DNA of 64,000 bases, from assembly GCA_035474375.1 (NCBI GenBank), contig DATINJ010000036.1, positions 23,398-87,397 of the forward strand, in the 5' to 3' direction. This document shows, piece by piece, positions 1 through 7,523 of the stretch (positions are counted from its first letter, which is position 1; the number at the start of each line of letters is the position of its first letter). The notes under the pieces were generated by a model that saw only the letters and a list, made by a program, of their open reading frames with translations, ran no database searches and was not told the DNA's origin. The translations under genes were made by a program, and so were the position numbers. The stretch comes from JANNPJ01 sp035474375 (lineage in GTDB: Bacteria; Actinomycetota; Actinomycetes; Actinomycetales; Kineosporiaceae).

Positions 1-918
1 CGACGTGACGACGCTCTCGGTCGGCCCGTAGGCGTTCACCAGCTCCGCGGCAGCCAACCCGGAACTCTGGTGCCGACGCAGGTCTGCCCAGGCCGCAGCC
101 TCCCCGCCGATCACCACCAGCCGCACCGACGCGAAGTTCGAGCCGTCGGCCGACGGGAGTTCGGCGGTTACCGTCCGCCAGTACGCGGTCGGAAGTTGAA
201 GCACGGTGACAGCGTTGTCCCGGACCATCTGCGAAAGATCGGCCGGACTGGGCAGGGCGACAGACTTGACCACGACTGCGGCCCCGGCGAACCAGGTGGG
301 CCAGATCTCTTCCTGGGCCACGTCGAAGCCGAGAGAGGCGAACTGCAAGACCCGGTCCGAGGGGAGCAGGGCGAAGTAGTCAACGGCGGATCTGGAGTGC
401 AGGGCTATCGCCGCGTTCGAAATGCTCACGCCCTTCGGGACGCCGGTCGAGCCTGAGGTGTACACGACGTACGCCTCGCTCGTACCGTCAGCATTCTCGA
501 TTCGCGGCATTGAAGCCGGCGCAGCCGCCGGCTCGAAAAGCGAGTCCAGCGTCGCCACCGGGCAGCCTGGATTCGATTCAGCGCCCGGAAGCATCTGGAG
601 AATAAGCAGTTTTACGGCGGCATCCTGAACCTGACGGGCCAGTCGGGCCAGTGGCACCGACTCGTCAAAAGGCACCACGGCGACACCGCTGCGGGCCAGG
701 GCGGCCAGCAGCACGAGCGCCCTGCCGCTGTTCGGCAGCGCCATCGCTACCCGGTCCCCGGCCCGGACACCGAGCCGGTTGACCGCCTCGGCCACCAGCT
801 CGGCATCGGCCGCGAGTTCCGCGAAACTCCAGGTTCGCTCGGCGATCAGAGCCGGCCGGGCCGGGTACTGCAGCACGGTTGCCGCGAGACCCTCGGCCAA
901 GGTCATCGCGCGGGTCAT
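1..918 (-). CDS. AMP-forming adenylation enzyme (NRPS A-domain type), 3' end beyond window
   Basis: The first 306 residues of an adenylate-forming enzyme are present; the rest lies beyond base 1. Reading the minus strand from ATG at 918 gives the A3 phosphate-binding core YTSGSTGVPKG (about residues 153-163), the A4 segment FDVAQEEIW (198-206) and the A5 motif NAYGPTE (295-301). Asp199 sits where alpha-amino-acid-activating domains keep the aspartate that binds the substrate amino group, so an amino acid substrate is likely (inference). No condensation domain precedes it; the protein begins directly with the A-domain fold. A carrier or release domain could follow outside the window. The ATG overlaps the TGA stop of the MFS gene by four bases (915-918), so it is probably translationally coupled as the last visible member of a six-gene operon. 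Confidence 0.9.
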   Translation of the reverse strand, partial: MTRAMTLAEGLAATVLQYPARPALIAERTWSFAELAADAELVAEAVNRLGVRAGDRVAMALPNSGRALVLLAALARSGVAVVPFDESVPLARLARQVQDAAVKLLILQMLPGAESNPGCPVATLDSLFEPAAAPASMPRIENADGTSEAYVVYTSGSTGVPKGVSISNAAIALHSRSAVDYFALLPSDRVLQFASLGFDVAQEEIWPTWFAGAAVVVKSVALPSPADLSQMVRDNAVTVLQLPTAYWRTVTAELPSADGSNFASVRLVVIGGEAAAWADLRRHQSSGLAAAELVNAYGPTESVVTS

Positions 919-2213
919 CGGGTTGCCTCCGAAACACTCGGGGTCTGACTGGACAGTGCTGCTGCGGCTCGGGTTCGGTTGGTCCAGCCGACGGAAAGCC
1001 GTTCGGCCGTGCTGGCCGCCAGGAAGATTGCGGCGAGAGCAATCCAGCCCGGTGGGCCGGCCGTCACCCCGAGCGATGTGACCACCATCGGGCCGGCGGT
1101 GTCATGCACGTTCGCTCCCAGGTTGAACACGGCAAGGTACTGGGCCTGCTGTTCGGCCGGAGACAGTTCATACGAGACTTCCCACGACGCTGCAGCATGA
1201 AGGTTTTCGCCGAACGTGAGCAGTACGACGCCGACGACGATCAACACGGACGCCGTGAGGGCGTTGCCGTAGTGCGCCACTGCCATCATCACCGAGGCCA
1301 GCGCCAAGGCGAGGCCACAGGTGGTGAGCGCCCGGGTGGCATCGGCAAGGTTCTCCGCCAGCCGAGTCCACCACACCTGCCCGAGCGCGGTGAGCATCGT
1401 GTTGATGATCAAGACGACGGCAACCATGAACGGCGGTGCCTTGGTGTAATCGACGATCCACAGCGGCAACGCGACGAAAAGGATGCTGTCGTGCAGCATC
1501 AGGAACCCATTGGCGAGAGAGACACTGAGGAACGGGATCTCGCGCAAGGGCTGGGCGAGGGTGGTGAGCGGCTTTGCGTCCACCACCCCCGGCTCCTGCA
1601 CCGCCACAGGTACTGGCCGCTCGAATCTTTTCAGACCGGCAACCAGGAAAATCATCGGGATGAATGAGGCCGCGTTACCGAACACCAGTAACCGGTAGGC
1701 CCAGGACACGTCCGACTGCACTGCGACGCCGGCCAGCAGTGCACCGAATCCCAATCCGACGTTACGGAAGGCCCGTAAATACGCCATCGTTCGAAGGCGT
1801 TCAGTCTTTTCGAAGATCCGCCCAACCATCGCCTGGTTGGCCGGCGGTCCGGCCCGATCGGCACTGGTGACCAGCACCACGGCAATCAAGAACTGCCAGA
1901 AGTTGCCGACCAAGGCCAGGCCGCTGTAGGCGAAGACCCGAAAGACATGCAGCCCCACCAAGACAACGCGGGGCCCGACTCGGTCCGCAACCCGGCCGAG
2001 CACGACCGACACGACCATCCCGGCCAGACCGGCCAACGACAGCCCGATCCCAACCTGCAGCGGAGACAGGTGGATCACTCGGGTGTAGTAGAGCACGCTC
2101 CCGGTCAGGAACATCCCGGTGCCGATGGAACCGACGAATCCGTTGGTGACCAGAACCCGCGATGCCCCCGGCGGGGGGATGATGTCAATCAATTTTCTGC
2201 CGCCGACGTTCAT
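915..2213 (-). CDS. MFS transporter
   Basis: A 432-residue integral membrane protein with about twelve hydrophobic segments and the usual two-halves MFS arrangement. The cytoplasmic loop-2 signature appears as GRVADRVGPR near residues 72-81. The family exports or imports small solutes using ion gradients. The start overlaps the stop of the upstream unknown gene by four bases and the stop overlaps the adenylation gene start by four bases. Lying between biosynthetic enzymes, it is most likely the exporter or self-resistance pump for the operon's product; that role is inference from position. No substrate can be read from the sequence. Confidence 0.88.
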   Translation of the reverse strand: MNVGGRKLIDIIPPPGASRVLVTNGFVGSIGTGMFLTGSVLYYTRVIHLSPLQVGIGLSLAGLAGMVVSVVLGRVADRVGPRVVLVGLHVFRVFAYSGLALVGNFWQFLIAVVLVTSADRAGPPANQAMVGRIFEKTERLRTMAYLRAFRNVGLGFGALLAGVAVQSDVSWAYRLLVFGNAASFIPMIFLVAGLKRFERPVPVAVQEPGVVDAKPLTTLAQPLREIPFLSVSLANGFLMLHDSILFVALPLWIVDYTKAPPFMVAVVLIINTMLTALGQVWWTRLAENLADATRALTTCGLALALASVMMAVAHYGNALTASVLIVVGVVLLTFGENLHAAASWEVSYELSPAEQQAQYLAVFNLGANVHDTAGPMVVTSLGVTAGPPGWIALAAIFLAASTAERLSVGWTNRTRAAAALSSQTPSVSEATR

Positions 2214-2947
2214 CTAGCTCCGTCCAGTACATCGGCGAGAATTTCGGCCGAGCGCTCAAGGTGGCGTGGGGTGAGCCCTTCCGGAGCGGGCCGGCCCAGC
2301 TGTCGATAGCTGAACCGGCGCATCACCACGTCGCTGCAGGTCACGTCATCCCCCAGGGCGACCAGGACCATGACATCAGCCACCGGTCTGGAGAACAACG
2401 GCAGACCAGCCAGGCAGACATCGGCCTGCGGGCTCCATTCCTCGGTGAGCGCCGCCTGCAATTGCTCTACCCGCTGGGCCACAGCATTTTTCAGATCCTC
2501 GGCTCGGGTCTCCGGCAGCCGAGCACCCTCCAGTGCAGCTCGTAGCGCCTGCCGTCGTCCCGGATCCGGTGTTGCGTCGAACCAGTCCAGGGATCGTCCG
2601 GCTATTCCGGCGATCTGATCAATCGATTCTCCGACCCTGATCCGCCCCGGAACGGCAACCACGAGACCGGTCAGCGCCTCCAGCGCCAATTCGGCCAGGT
2701 GCCGATCCAGGACGGCGGCCGGCAACGTTTCGGCGTCCCACGAATGCCCCGCTGCCGCCCGCAACGCCAGGCCGGTCACGCAGGCCTCGGTCAACGCCTC
2801 GGCCACCGCAGGGGCCAGTGCTCCGCTGTCCGTCGCGCTCAGCGCGGCGTGCGCCGCCCGCACCGAATTGATGACCAGCCGCCAGAGCTGGACCTCTTCC
2901 GACTCGACCGGTGGCGTAATCTGATTCACCGTAGAAATGCTGATCAT
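2210..2947 (-). CDS. Unrecognised 245-residue protein of the ATGA-coupled operon
   Basis: I do not recognise this protein. It is 245 residues, largely predicted helical, rich in Ala and Leu, with no signal peptide or membrane segment. Residues 20-110 look like a helical bundle and a second helical stretch covers about 120-175. There is no P-loop, Rossmann glycine pattern, Cys cluster or recognisable metal site. Coding is supported by its exact four-base overlaps with the ATP-grasp gene upstream (2944-2947) and the MFS gene downstream (2210-2213), and by reading through about 740 bp without a stop in a strongly GC3-biased frame. The coupling suggests stoichiometric production with the biosynthetic enzymes. 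It could be a scaffold, an unfamiliar enzyme or a helical-bundle oxygenase-like protein. Confidence 0.75.
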   Translation of the reverse strand: MISISTVNQITPPVESEEVQLWRLVINSVRAAHAALSATDSGALAPAVAEALTEACVTGLALRAAAGHSWDAETLPAAVLDRHLAELALEALTGLVVAVPGRIRVGESIDQIAGIAGRSLDWFDATPDPGRRQALRAALEGARLPETRAEDLKNAVAQRVEQLQAALTEEWSPQADVCLAGLPLFSRPVADVMVLVALGDDVTCSDVVMRRFSYRQLGRPAPEGLTPRHLERSAEILADVLDGAR

Positions 2948-3345
2948 CCCTTGGGTTCCAGCAATTCGATCCGGTTGCCGTGCAGGTCATGGGAGTAGAA
3001 CCGGCGGTGGCCGGGGAAGTTGTCGTCCCACTCCACGCCCGCACCGGCCGCTTCGAGCCGCTTCGCCAACGCATCGAGATCCTTGACCAGGATGCCGGGA
3101 TGCGCCTTCGCCGCGGCCCGGAAGTCCTTCTCCACCCCGAGGTGGATCTCCAACCCGGTGGACCGGAACCAGCAACCACCACGAGCGGCGAGCACCGGCG
3201 GCTTCTCCAGCTCGGTCATCCCGAGGATCTCTCCGTAGTAGCGCCGGGCAAGGTCCTCGCCGCCGGGCGGGATCGCCAACTGCACGTGGTGCAACCCAGG
3301 AAATTCATAGCTGTTCTCGACTGTGGCATCGCCGGTTTCGGACAT
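2944..3345 (-). other. Possible internal translation start giving a stand-alone VOC protein
   Basis: Inside the fusion gene an in-frame ATG (3343-3345, Met424) is preceded by GAAGGAG at a spacing of six bases. From there a 133-residue protein would start about ten residues before the VOC fold. The ligase-to-VOC linker is about 25 residues. A TGA is present in the +1 frame just before the ribosome-binding site, as expected if two separate genes had been merged by an indel. Whether the cell makes the fusion, the short form or both cannot be told from sequence. Confidence 0.45.
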
Positions 3346-4614
3346 CGGTGCTCCTTCGGTCAAGGGTTGCCTGGGTGGTTCCCCTGGGGTGATTGTCACT
3401 GTGACCATTTCGGCCGCAGCACGGGCGATTTCCAGAGCGTGGGCCGGAGAGTCGGAGATCGCTCGGACCACCAGCAGTCGATCCCGCGAGTCCCGCAGGA
3501 CGTCGACCACATCGGTCCCAACCTCCAGTTCAAGCTCCACGGACAGGACTCCGGGCACGGCGCGGGCTTCGGCCAGCCCGTCTACCGCGGTCACCAGACC
3601 AGACCGGTCGGGAACCCGGTACCAGATGGCCGGATACTGATCGCTCGCCTGGAGGTCCTGGCAGCCGCTACGGATCCGGTCGATCACTTGCTCGCCGAGC
3701 GACTGGCGTACCAGAAAATCGAGCAGGTCGAGCCCGTAGGTATCCCGAATCGTCTCCGGGATCAGGTCACCGGCCGGCCGCAGATGTGTCTCCACCAGCA
3801 TCGGGCCCGCGTCGGTGAGAATGAGCTCGGTGTGAGTCAGGCCATCCTGTACATCCAGCGCGCGGAGTAGGTCCGTCACGACCTGGCGGATCTGGATCTC
3901 GGTTTCGGCCGGGAGCTCGCCGCGAATCATGTGCCCGAGTTCTACGCAATGCGTCGGGTCCTTCACCTTCACCGTGACCGCGACGACGAGGTGTTCGCCT
4001 CGCTCGGAGAACGCCTCGACACTGATCTCCGGGCCAGCCAAGAAGGACTCGACCATCAAGCGGTCGTCCGCGGCATCACCGGCCGCAGCACCCCAGTTCC
4101 AGGCCGCCTCGGCTTGGGTCGGGTCCGAGACCACGGTGACGCCCGCGCTGGCCGCCCCCATCACCGGCTTCACCACGACGGGATATCCGTGCCGGGCCGC
4201 GAAGGCGGTGATATCGCTCGCTGCGGTGATCAGTTCGGCAACCGGTCCGGGAAGACCGGCCGAAGCCAGCCGTTCCCGCATGTGCAACTTGTCATGGACC
4301 GCTCGCACGGTTTCCGGAGAGTGCATCCGCAACTGCAGAGCGCTCGCCACGGCGGCCGCCTTGTCCTGGTCCTTCTCGCTGAAGCTGGCGACGTGGGTGA
4401 TCGGCTGAACTCCGTGGATCGCTTTCGCCATGTCGATCCAGGCGGCGTCCTCAGTAGCGGAGAGTCCCACAATCCGCGCATGGAGGGACGCGTCCCGAAC
4501 CCGCTTCAGGACCCCGCTCCGGACCAGGACCGAGGTCTGGGTCTGCGCATCGACCTGGTGGACGTGCGCGGGAAGTTCGCGACCGTTCCCCACGATCAGA
4601 ACGTGACGGATCAT
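2944..4614 (-). CDS. ATP-grasp ligase fused to a C-terminal VOC/glyoxalase domain
   Basis: Residues 1-410 form an ATP-grasp carboxylate-amine ligase: VVVKP at 146-150 supplies the ATP-binding lysine (Lys149), MVESFLAGPEISVE at 187-200 is the adenine/central-domain segment, and ETHLRP at 275-280 matches the Mg-binding ExNxR motif with His in place of Asn. Residues 435-556 form a vicinal-oxygen-chelate domain with candidate metal ligands in HHVQLAI, LEIHLGVE and NRIELLEP. Ligases of this type join a carboxylate to an amine through an acyl phosphate, as in dipeptide ligases such as BacD. The reading frame is continuous, but Met424 is preceded by a good Shine-Dalgarno sequence, so the VOC part may also be made separately. 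The start overlaps the glycosyltransferase stop by four bases. Confidence 0.85.
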   Translation of the reverse strand: MIRHVLIVGNGRELPAHVHQVDAQTQTSVLVRSGVLKRVRDASLHARIVGLSATEDAAWIDMAKAIHGVQPITHVASFSEKDQDKAAAVASALQLRMHSPETVRAVHDKLHMRERLASAGLPGPVAELITAASDITAFAARHGYPVVVKPVMGAASAGVTVVSDPTQAEAAWNWGAAAGDAADDRLMVESFLAGPEISVEAFSERGEHLVVAVTVKVKDPTHCVELGHMIRGELPAETEIQIRQVVTDLLRALDVQDGLTHTELILTDAGPMLVETHLRPAGDLIPETIRDTYGLDLLDFLVRQSLGEQVIDRIRSGCQDLQASDQYPAIWYRVPDRSGLVTAVDGLAEARAVPGVLSVELELEVGTDVVDVLRDSRDRLLVVRAISDSPAHALEIARAAAEMVTVTITPGEPPRQPLTEGAPMSETGDATVENSYEFPGLHHVQLAIPPGGEDLARRYYGEILGMTELEKPPVLAARGGCWFRSTGLEIHLGVEKDFRAAAKAHPGILVKDLDALAKRLEAAGAGVEWDDNFPGHRRFYSHDLHGNRIELLEPKG

Positions 4615-5435
4615 GTCGTGCTCCTCGCAACCATTCGACCGGCGGTATTCATCAACTGCAGAGAGCCGTTGAGCAGACCGATGTCCGCGGGCGCTGACCT
4701 GAGCGCCTGGAGACTTCGGCTGAACTCGTCAAAAGCGATCCGGCGGGACGGCGCCGGATTAGCCAGCCCAGCCCGCCAGGCCTGCTTGGCCGCCGTGCCC
4801 AAGCCCTTGCTGTTCCGGTGCAGAACGCGCAGATCCCAGAGGAAGCGGCAATCCACGCCCTCGCCGGCCAATCGGGAGACCAATCCGTTGTCTCCGCCGG
4901 CCGCCAAGATGGGGAAGCCGTTCGCATTCCGGAAGGCTTTGCGATCCACCACGGAATTCCCGCCGGCTAGAAAGGATGTTGTCTGCCCGGTAAATAGCGC
5001 CGAATAGCGCTGGTCGTACCGCCACTGCCGAGCTCGGCTGACAATTCCGTGGTCGAACGGCAGGACCCGCCCGGTGAAAGCCTGCCAACCGGCGTCCACC
5101 GCGGTCGAAGCGATCGTGAACCAGTCCTGCGGCAGCCGCGCGTCATCGTCGAGAAAGGCCATGTCGTCCCCGAGTGCAGCCTCGACCGCAGTATTGCGGC
5201 AGCGGTCAGGCCCTTGGCTGGTTTCATGGCGAATGAGCTGAACCGGTACTCGGACCAACGCCGAATCGATCTGACAAGGAACTCGCGATCCGTCGTCGAT
5301 CACAATGATTTCGCGAAGCCGCCCGTTGTCCGCGGCGGTCACTGAACGCAGGCAGGCCGCGAGATCACCGGGCCGGTCGCGGGTGGGGATGATGGCTGAG
5401 AAGGACCGTGGCTGCAGGCTGCCGGACGTACTCAT
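4611..5435 (-). CDS. Family 2 glycosyltransferase
   Basis: A 274-residue GT-A fold glycosyltransferase. After the start come the nucleotide-binding strand FSAIIPTRDRPG (12-23), IIVIDDGS (43-50) and the metal-binding acidic motif FLDDDAR (94-100). Further on, FLAGGNSVV and a GGDNGL segment resemble the acceptor/ED-type catalytic region of GT2 enzymes. GT2 enzymes move a sugar from an NDP-sugar to an acceptor. The start was placed at ATG 5435 because it overlaps the upstream deacetylase TGA by four bases; an in-frame extension to 5543 would overlap that gene by over 100 bp. There is no membrane segment, so it is probably cytosolic and may glycosylate a small molecule. Confidence 0.87.
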   Translation of the reverse strand: MSTSGSLQPRSFSAIIPTRDRPGDLAACLRSVTAADNGRLREIIVIDDGSRVPCQIDSALVRVPVQLIRHETSQGPDRCRNTAVEAALGDDMAFLDDDARLPQDWFTIASTAVDAGWQAFTGRVLPFDHGIVSRARQWRYDQRYSALFTGQTTSFLAGGNSVVDRKAFRNANGFPILAAGGDNGLVSRLAGEGVDCRFLWDLRVLHRNSKGLGTAAKQAWRAGLANPAPSRRIAFDEFSRSLQALRSAPADIGLLNGSLQLMNTAGRMVARSTT

Positions 5436-6238
5436 GCGCTCAGCTCCCAGCGAATTCGCCATTCGTTCACGATGCCTGGCCAACTGTCGTCCTGATCCGT
5501 AGGCAGGTAGACCCGGCGAATCGCCTGTGGTGCCTCGGTCCACGGACGCGGTGCTGCCTTCACCGTTCCGAACGCGACCACGTCGCTGGTGAAACCATCG
5601 ACCCGACGAGGAATTGGAGCGGCCAGGCCGTACGGGAAGGCATAGGCCGGAAGCGTTACGCCGGCTCGTTCCCGCAGCTGGGTCAGTGAATCACGAACCT
5701 CGCTGTCGACTTCTTCCTGGGACAGGTCAGGCAGCGGGCGATGAGTGACTCCGTGGGCAGCGATGGTGTGCCCGGCCGCCGCCAGTTCGCCCACGTTGGA
5801 CCACGAAAGGTAATTCTCAGCGGGGTTTTCCGAGCGCTGCCCGAGGAGTCCTGTGCAGACGAAGAAGGTGGCGCTGATGCCCCGATCCTGCATCGCCGGA
5901 ACCGCCACCTCGAGCACGTCGGCGTAACCGTCGTCAAACGTGAACAGCACCGACGGGGCTTGTGGCGGCGCCGAGAACGTACCGTCGGGCTGTATCAGGT
6001 CATCGAGTGACACCGGGGCAAATTTCTCCAGCACCAGATCCAGCGCCCGGACGAACGACTCCGGGCGCAGGCTCGTGTAGTGCTGGTGGGTGGGATGCAC
6101 GTGGTGGAAGTAGAGCACCAGTGGCCACCCGTGAGCCGAAGCAGACCGGAAACTCTCCTGGCCGCCGACAGGGTGCCCGGCTAACTGTTCGGCGGTGAAT
6201 ATTGAGCTGTCGATCGGCGTTTCGAATTTCTGTTGCAC
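5432..6238 (-). CDS. Polysaccharide deacetylase (NodB/CE4 family)
   Basis: A 268-residue protein with the NodB homology motifs: FTFDDGY at 99-105 (catalytic base and metal Asp), AHGVTH at 161-166 (the two metal histidines) and the YAFPYG segment at 199-204. The family removes N- or O-acyl groups from amino sugars using a divalent metal. No signal peptide is visible, so it probably acts inside the cell, perhaps deacylating a GlcNAc-containing intermediate made by the next gene's glycosyltransferase (inference). It is the first gene of the six-gene operon. The GTG start at 6238 has a good ribosome-binding site, AAGGGGAG, just upstream. Confidence 0.9.
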   Translation of the reverse strand: MQQKFETPIDSSIFTAEQLAGHPVGGQESFRSASAHGWPLVLYFHHVHPTHQHYTSLRPESFVRALDLVLEKFAPVSLDDLIQPDGTFSAPPQAPSVLFTFDDGYADVLEVAVPAMQDRGISATFFVCTGLLGQRSENPAENYLSWSNVGELAAAGHTIAAHGVTHRPLPDLSQEEVDSEVRDSLTQLRERAGVTLPAYAFPYGLAAPIPRRVDGFTSDVVAFGTVKAAPRPWTEAPQAIRRVYLPTDQDDSWPGIVNEWRIRWELSA

Positions 6239-6853
6239 CGCTCCCCTTAACCCATACTGATATCCCAGTTATTTACATAGCGGCGATAAATCTATTCGTG
6301 AACCAGTGCGGGCATGACCCATCCAGGCATCCGCACCAGTAGGAACAAAAGGCCGGCCGAATTAGCCAACGGCTAGGAGCACCGAGATGTTAAAAATGAT
6401 TCCAGGCACGCCGAAATCGCCCCCTTGCGGTCCCACCCGTCAACTCCCCCACTCAGATCAGCCAACAAGGAAGACCTCGGTAGAGGTTCGCGTTCCTTGC
6501 GGACTCGCAGAGCCGCCCCACGGTGCCCTCCGACCACCGGAAAGTTACCACCGGCACCTTTGGCACTCAACACTTCTGACCATTTAGCCGGTTATACCGC
6601 GACATCAGCAGCGCCACGCCCGAGTCGTATTATCACGATATGTGAGACATATCTTGTGCTGTGCGTCACGTAGTTGTCGAGCAAGGATCGCCCTGCGCGA
6701 CATTCCTTGTATTGTCGACCAATTTTATACTCTATTTACCATCGGTCGCACCGGACGTTGCCCCAAATCCCCGCCGACCGCTGACTTCCTGCCGGGAGAC
6801 CGGTCTCTATCACCGTGAGGGTCTCCTCACCGTGACGGAGGTGAGGTGACTCG
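6239..6853. other. Intergenic region, AT-richer than its surroundings, between divergent genes
   Basis: About 615 bp without a convincing gene. The 6580-6760 part is clearly AT-rich for this genome. It holds a perfect inverted repeat (6637-6653), a TAGCC/GGCTA hairpin (6363-6375), a candidate plus-strand -10 box TATACT (6726-6731) for the gene at 6854, and a candidate minus-strand -10 box (GATAAT, complement of 6629-6634) next to the inverted repeat that could drive the operon with a leader of roughly 380 nt. A 66-codon plus-strand frame at 6387 has an AGGAG site but poor third-position GC. Confidence 0.6.
6637..6653. promoter_or_regulatory. Perfect inverted repeat, candidate operator
   Basis: GATATGT and ACATATC, seven-base arms separated by GAG, form a perfect palindrome in AT-rich DNA between the biosynthetic operon and the divergent gene at 6854. 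It lies directly upstream of a possible minus-strand -10 hexamer (6629-6634). Size and symmetry fit a dimeric repressor of the TetR, MarR or GntR type, though no regulator gene is adjacent. Confidence 0.45.
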
Positions 6854-7483
6854 GTGCCCGAGAGCGAGGTCTTTGCCCGCCTTTCAGACCCGGCGTCCAG
6901 CCTGCTGGAACAGGCCGTCCACTACGGGCTGAGCAGTCTCGACGTCATCACACCGAGCGCCATGCGCGAGCCGACTCCCTGTGCAGGCTGGGATCTCGCG
7001 GCGCTGCTTCGGCACCTGAGCGAGTCGCTGTCGGCGCTACGGGAGGGCGCCTGCGCAGGCCGGATCGAGATGGTGCAACCCGCCGGCGCCAGGCCGACCG
7101 GCCCAACCGAGGCTGAGGCGCTGCTTGCCGATCTTCGGCTGGCGGCCACCAGTCTGGTCCTGGAATGGCAGCGAATACCAATGTCTGACAATCATTTTGC
7201 CATTGGCGAGCTGCCGCTAAGGATTGCCGTCGTCGAGGTCGTGGCGGCGATGGAAATCGCTGTCCACGGGTGGGACATTTTTGAGTCCTGCCACTCGCCA
7301 CGCCCGATTCCGGTGCGATTGGCCTTGGACCTGTTGCGACGGTCATCGATGCTTGTTGACGACACGGTCCGGCCGGAGTTGTTCGGCGCCCCGATCGAGA
7401 TCAGTGCCTTGGCCGGCCCGAGCGATCGACTGGTGGCGTTTCTCGGGCGCCGGCCCCGTCGTCGTCACCCGTTCCCAACCTGA
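6854..7483 (+). CDS. TIGR03086-type (DinB-like, mycothiol-dependent superfamily) metal-binding protein
   Basis: A 209-residue protein beginning at GTG 6854, with GGAGGTGAG upstream. The N-terminal half contains PTPCAGWDLAALLRHL, the typical first motif of the TIGR03086 / mycothiol-dependent maleylpyruvate isomerase-like families, where the histidine helps bind a metal. A second motif, AVHGWDIFES (around residues 136-147), is the usual distal metal-binding histidine region. Members are common in actinobacteria and mostly of unknown substrate; some act with mycothiol. It is transcribed away from the biosynthetic operon. Confidence 0.75.
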   Translation: MPESEVFARLSDPASSLLEQAVHYGLSSLDVITPSAMREPTPCAGWDLAALLRHLSESLSALREGACAGRIEMVQPAGARPTGPTEAEALLADLRLAATSLVLEWQRIPMSDNHFAIGELPLRIAVVEVVAAMEIAVHGWDIFESCHSPRPIPVRLALDLLRRSSMLVDDTVRPELFGAPIEISALAGPSDRLVAFLGRRPRRRHPFPT

Positions 7484-7523
7484 ACCACCTCAAGCCAACG
7501 GCGCGAGTGGCCGAAAACAAGGT

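Noticed and set aside
6387..6587. 66-codon plus-strand frame in the intergenic region with AGGAG seven bases before ATG and a TTA codon, considered as a peptide precursor for the operon
   Set aside because: Third-position GC is only about 56 percent against clearly higher values in neighbouring genes, the peptide has no core or leader-like features, and it reads away from the operon.
7224..7523. 100-codon N-terminal extension of the GGDEF-EAL gene
   Set aside because: It overlaps the TIGR03086-type gene in another frame and its Arg/Ser/Trp-rich composition is unlike protein; ATG 7524 leads directly to the first membrane segment.
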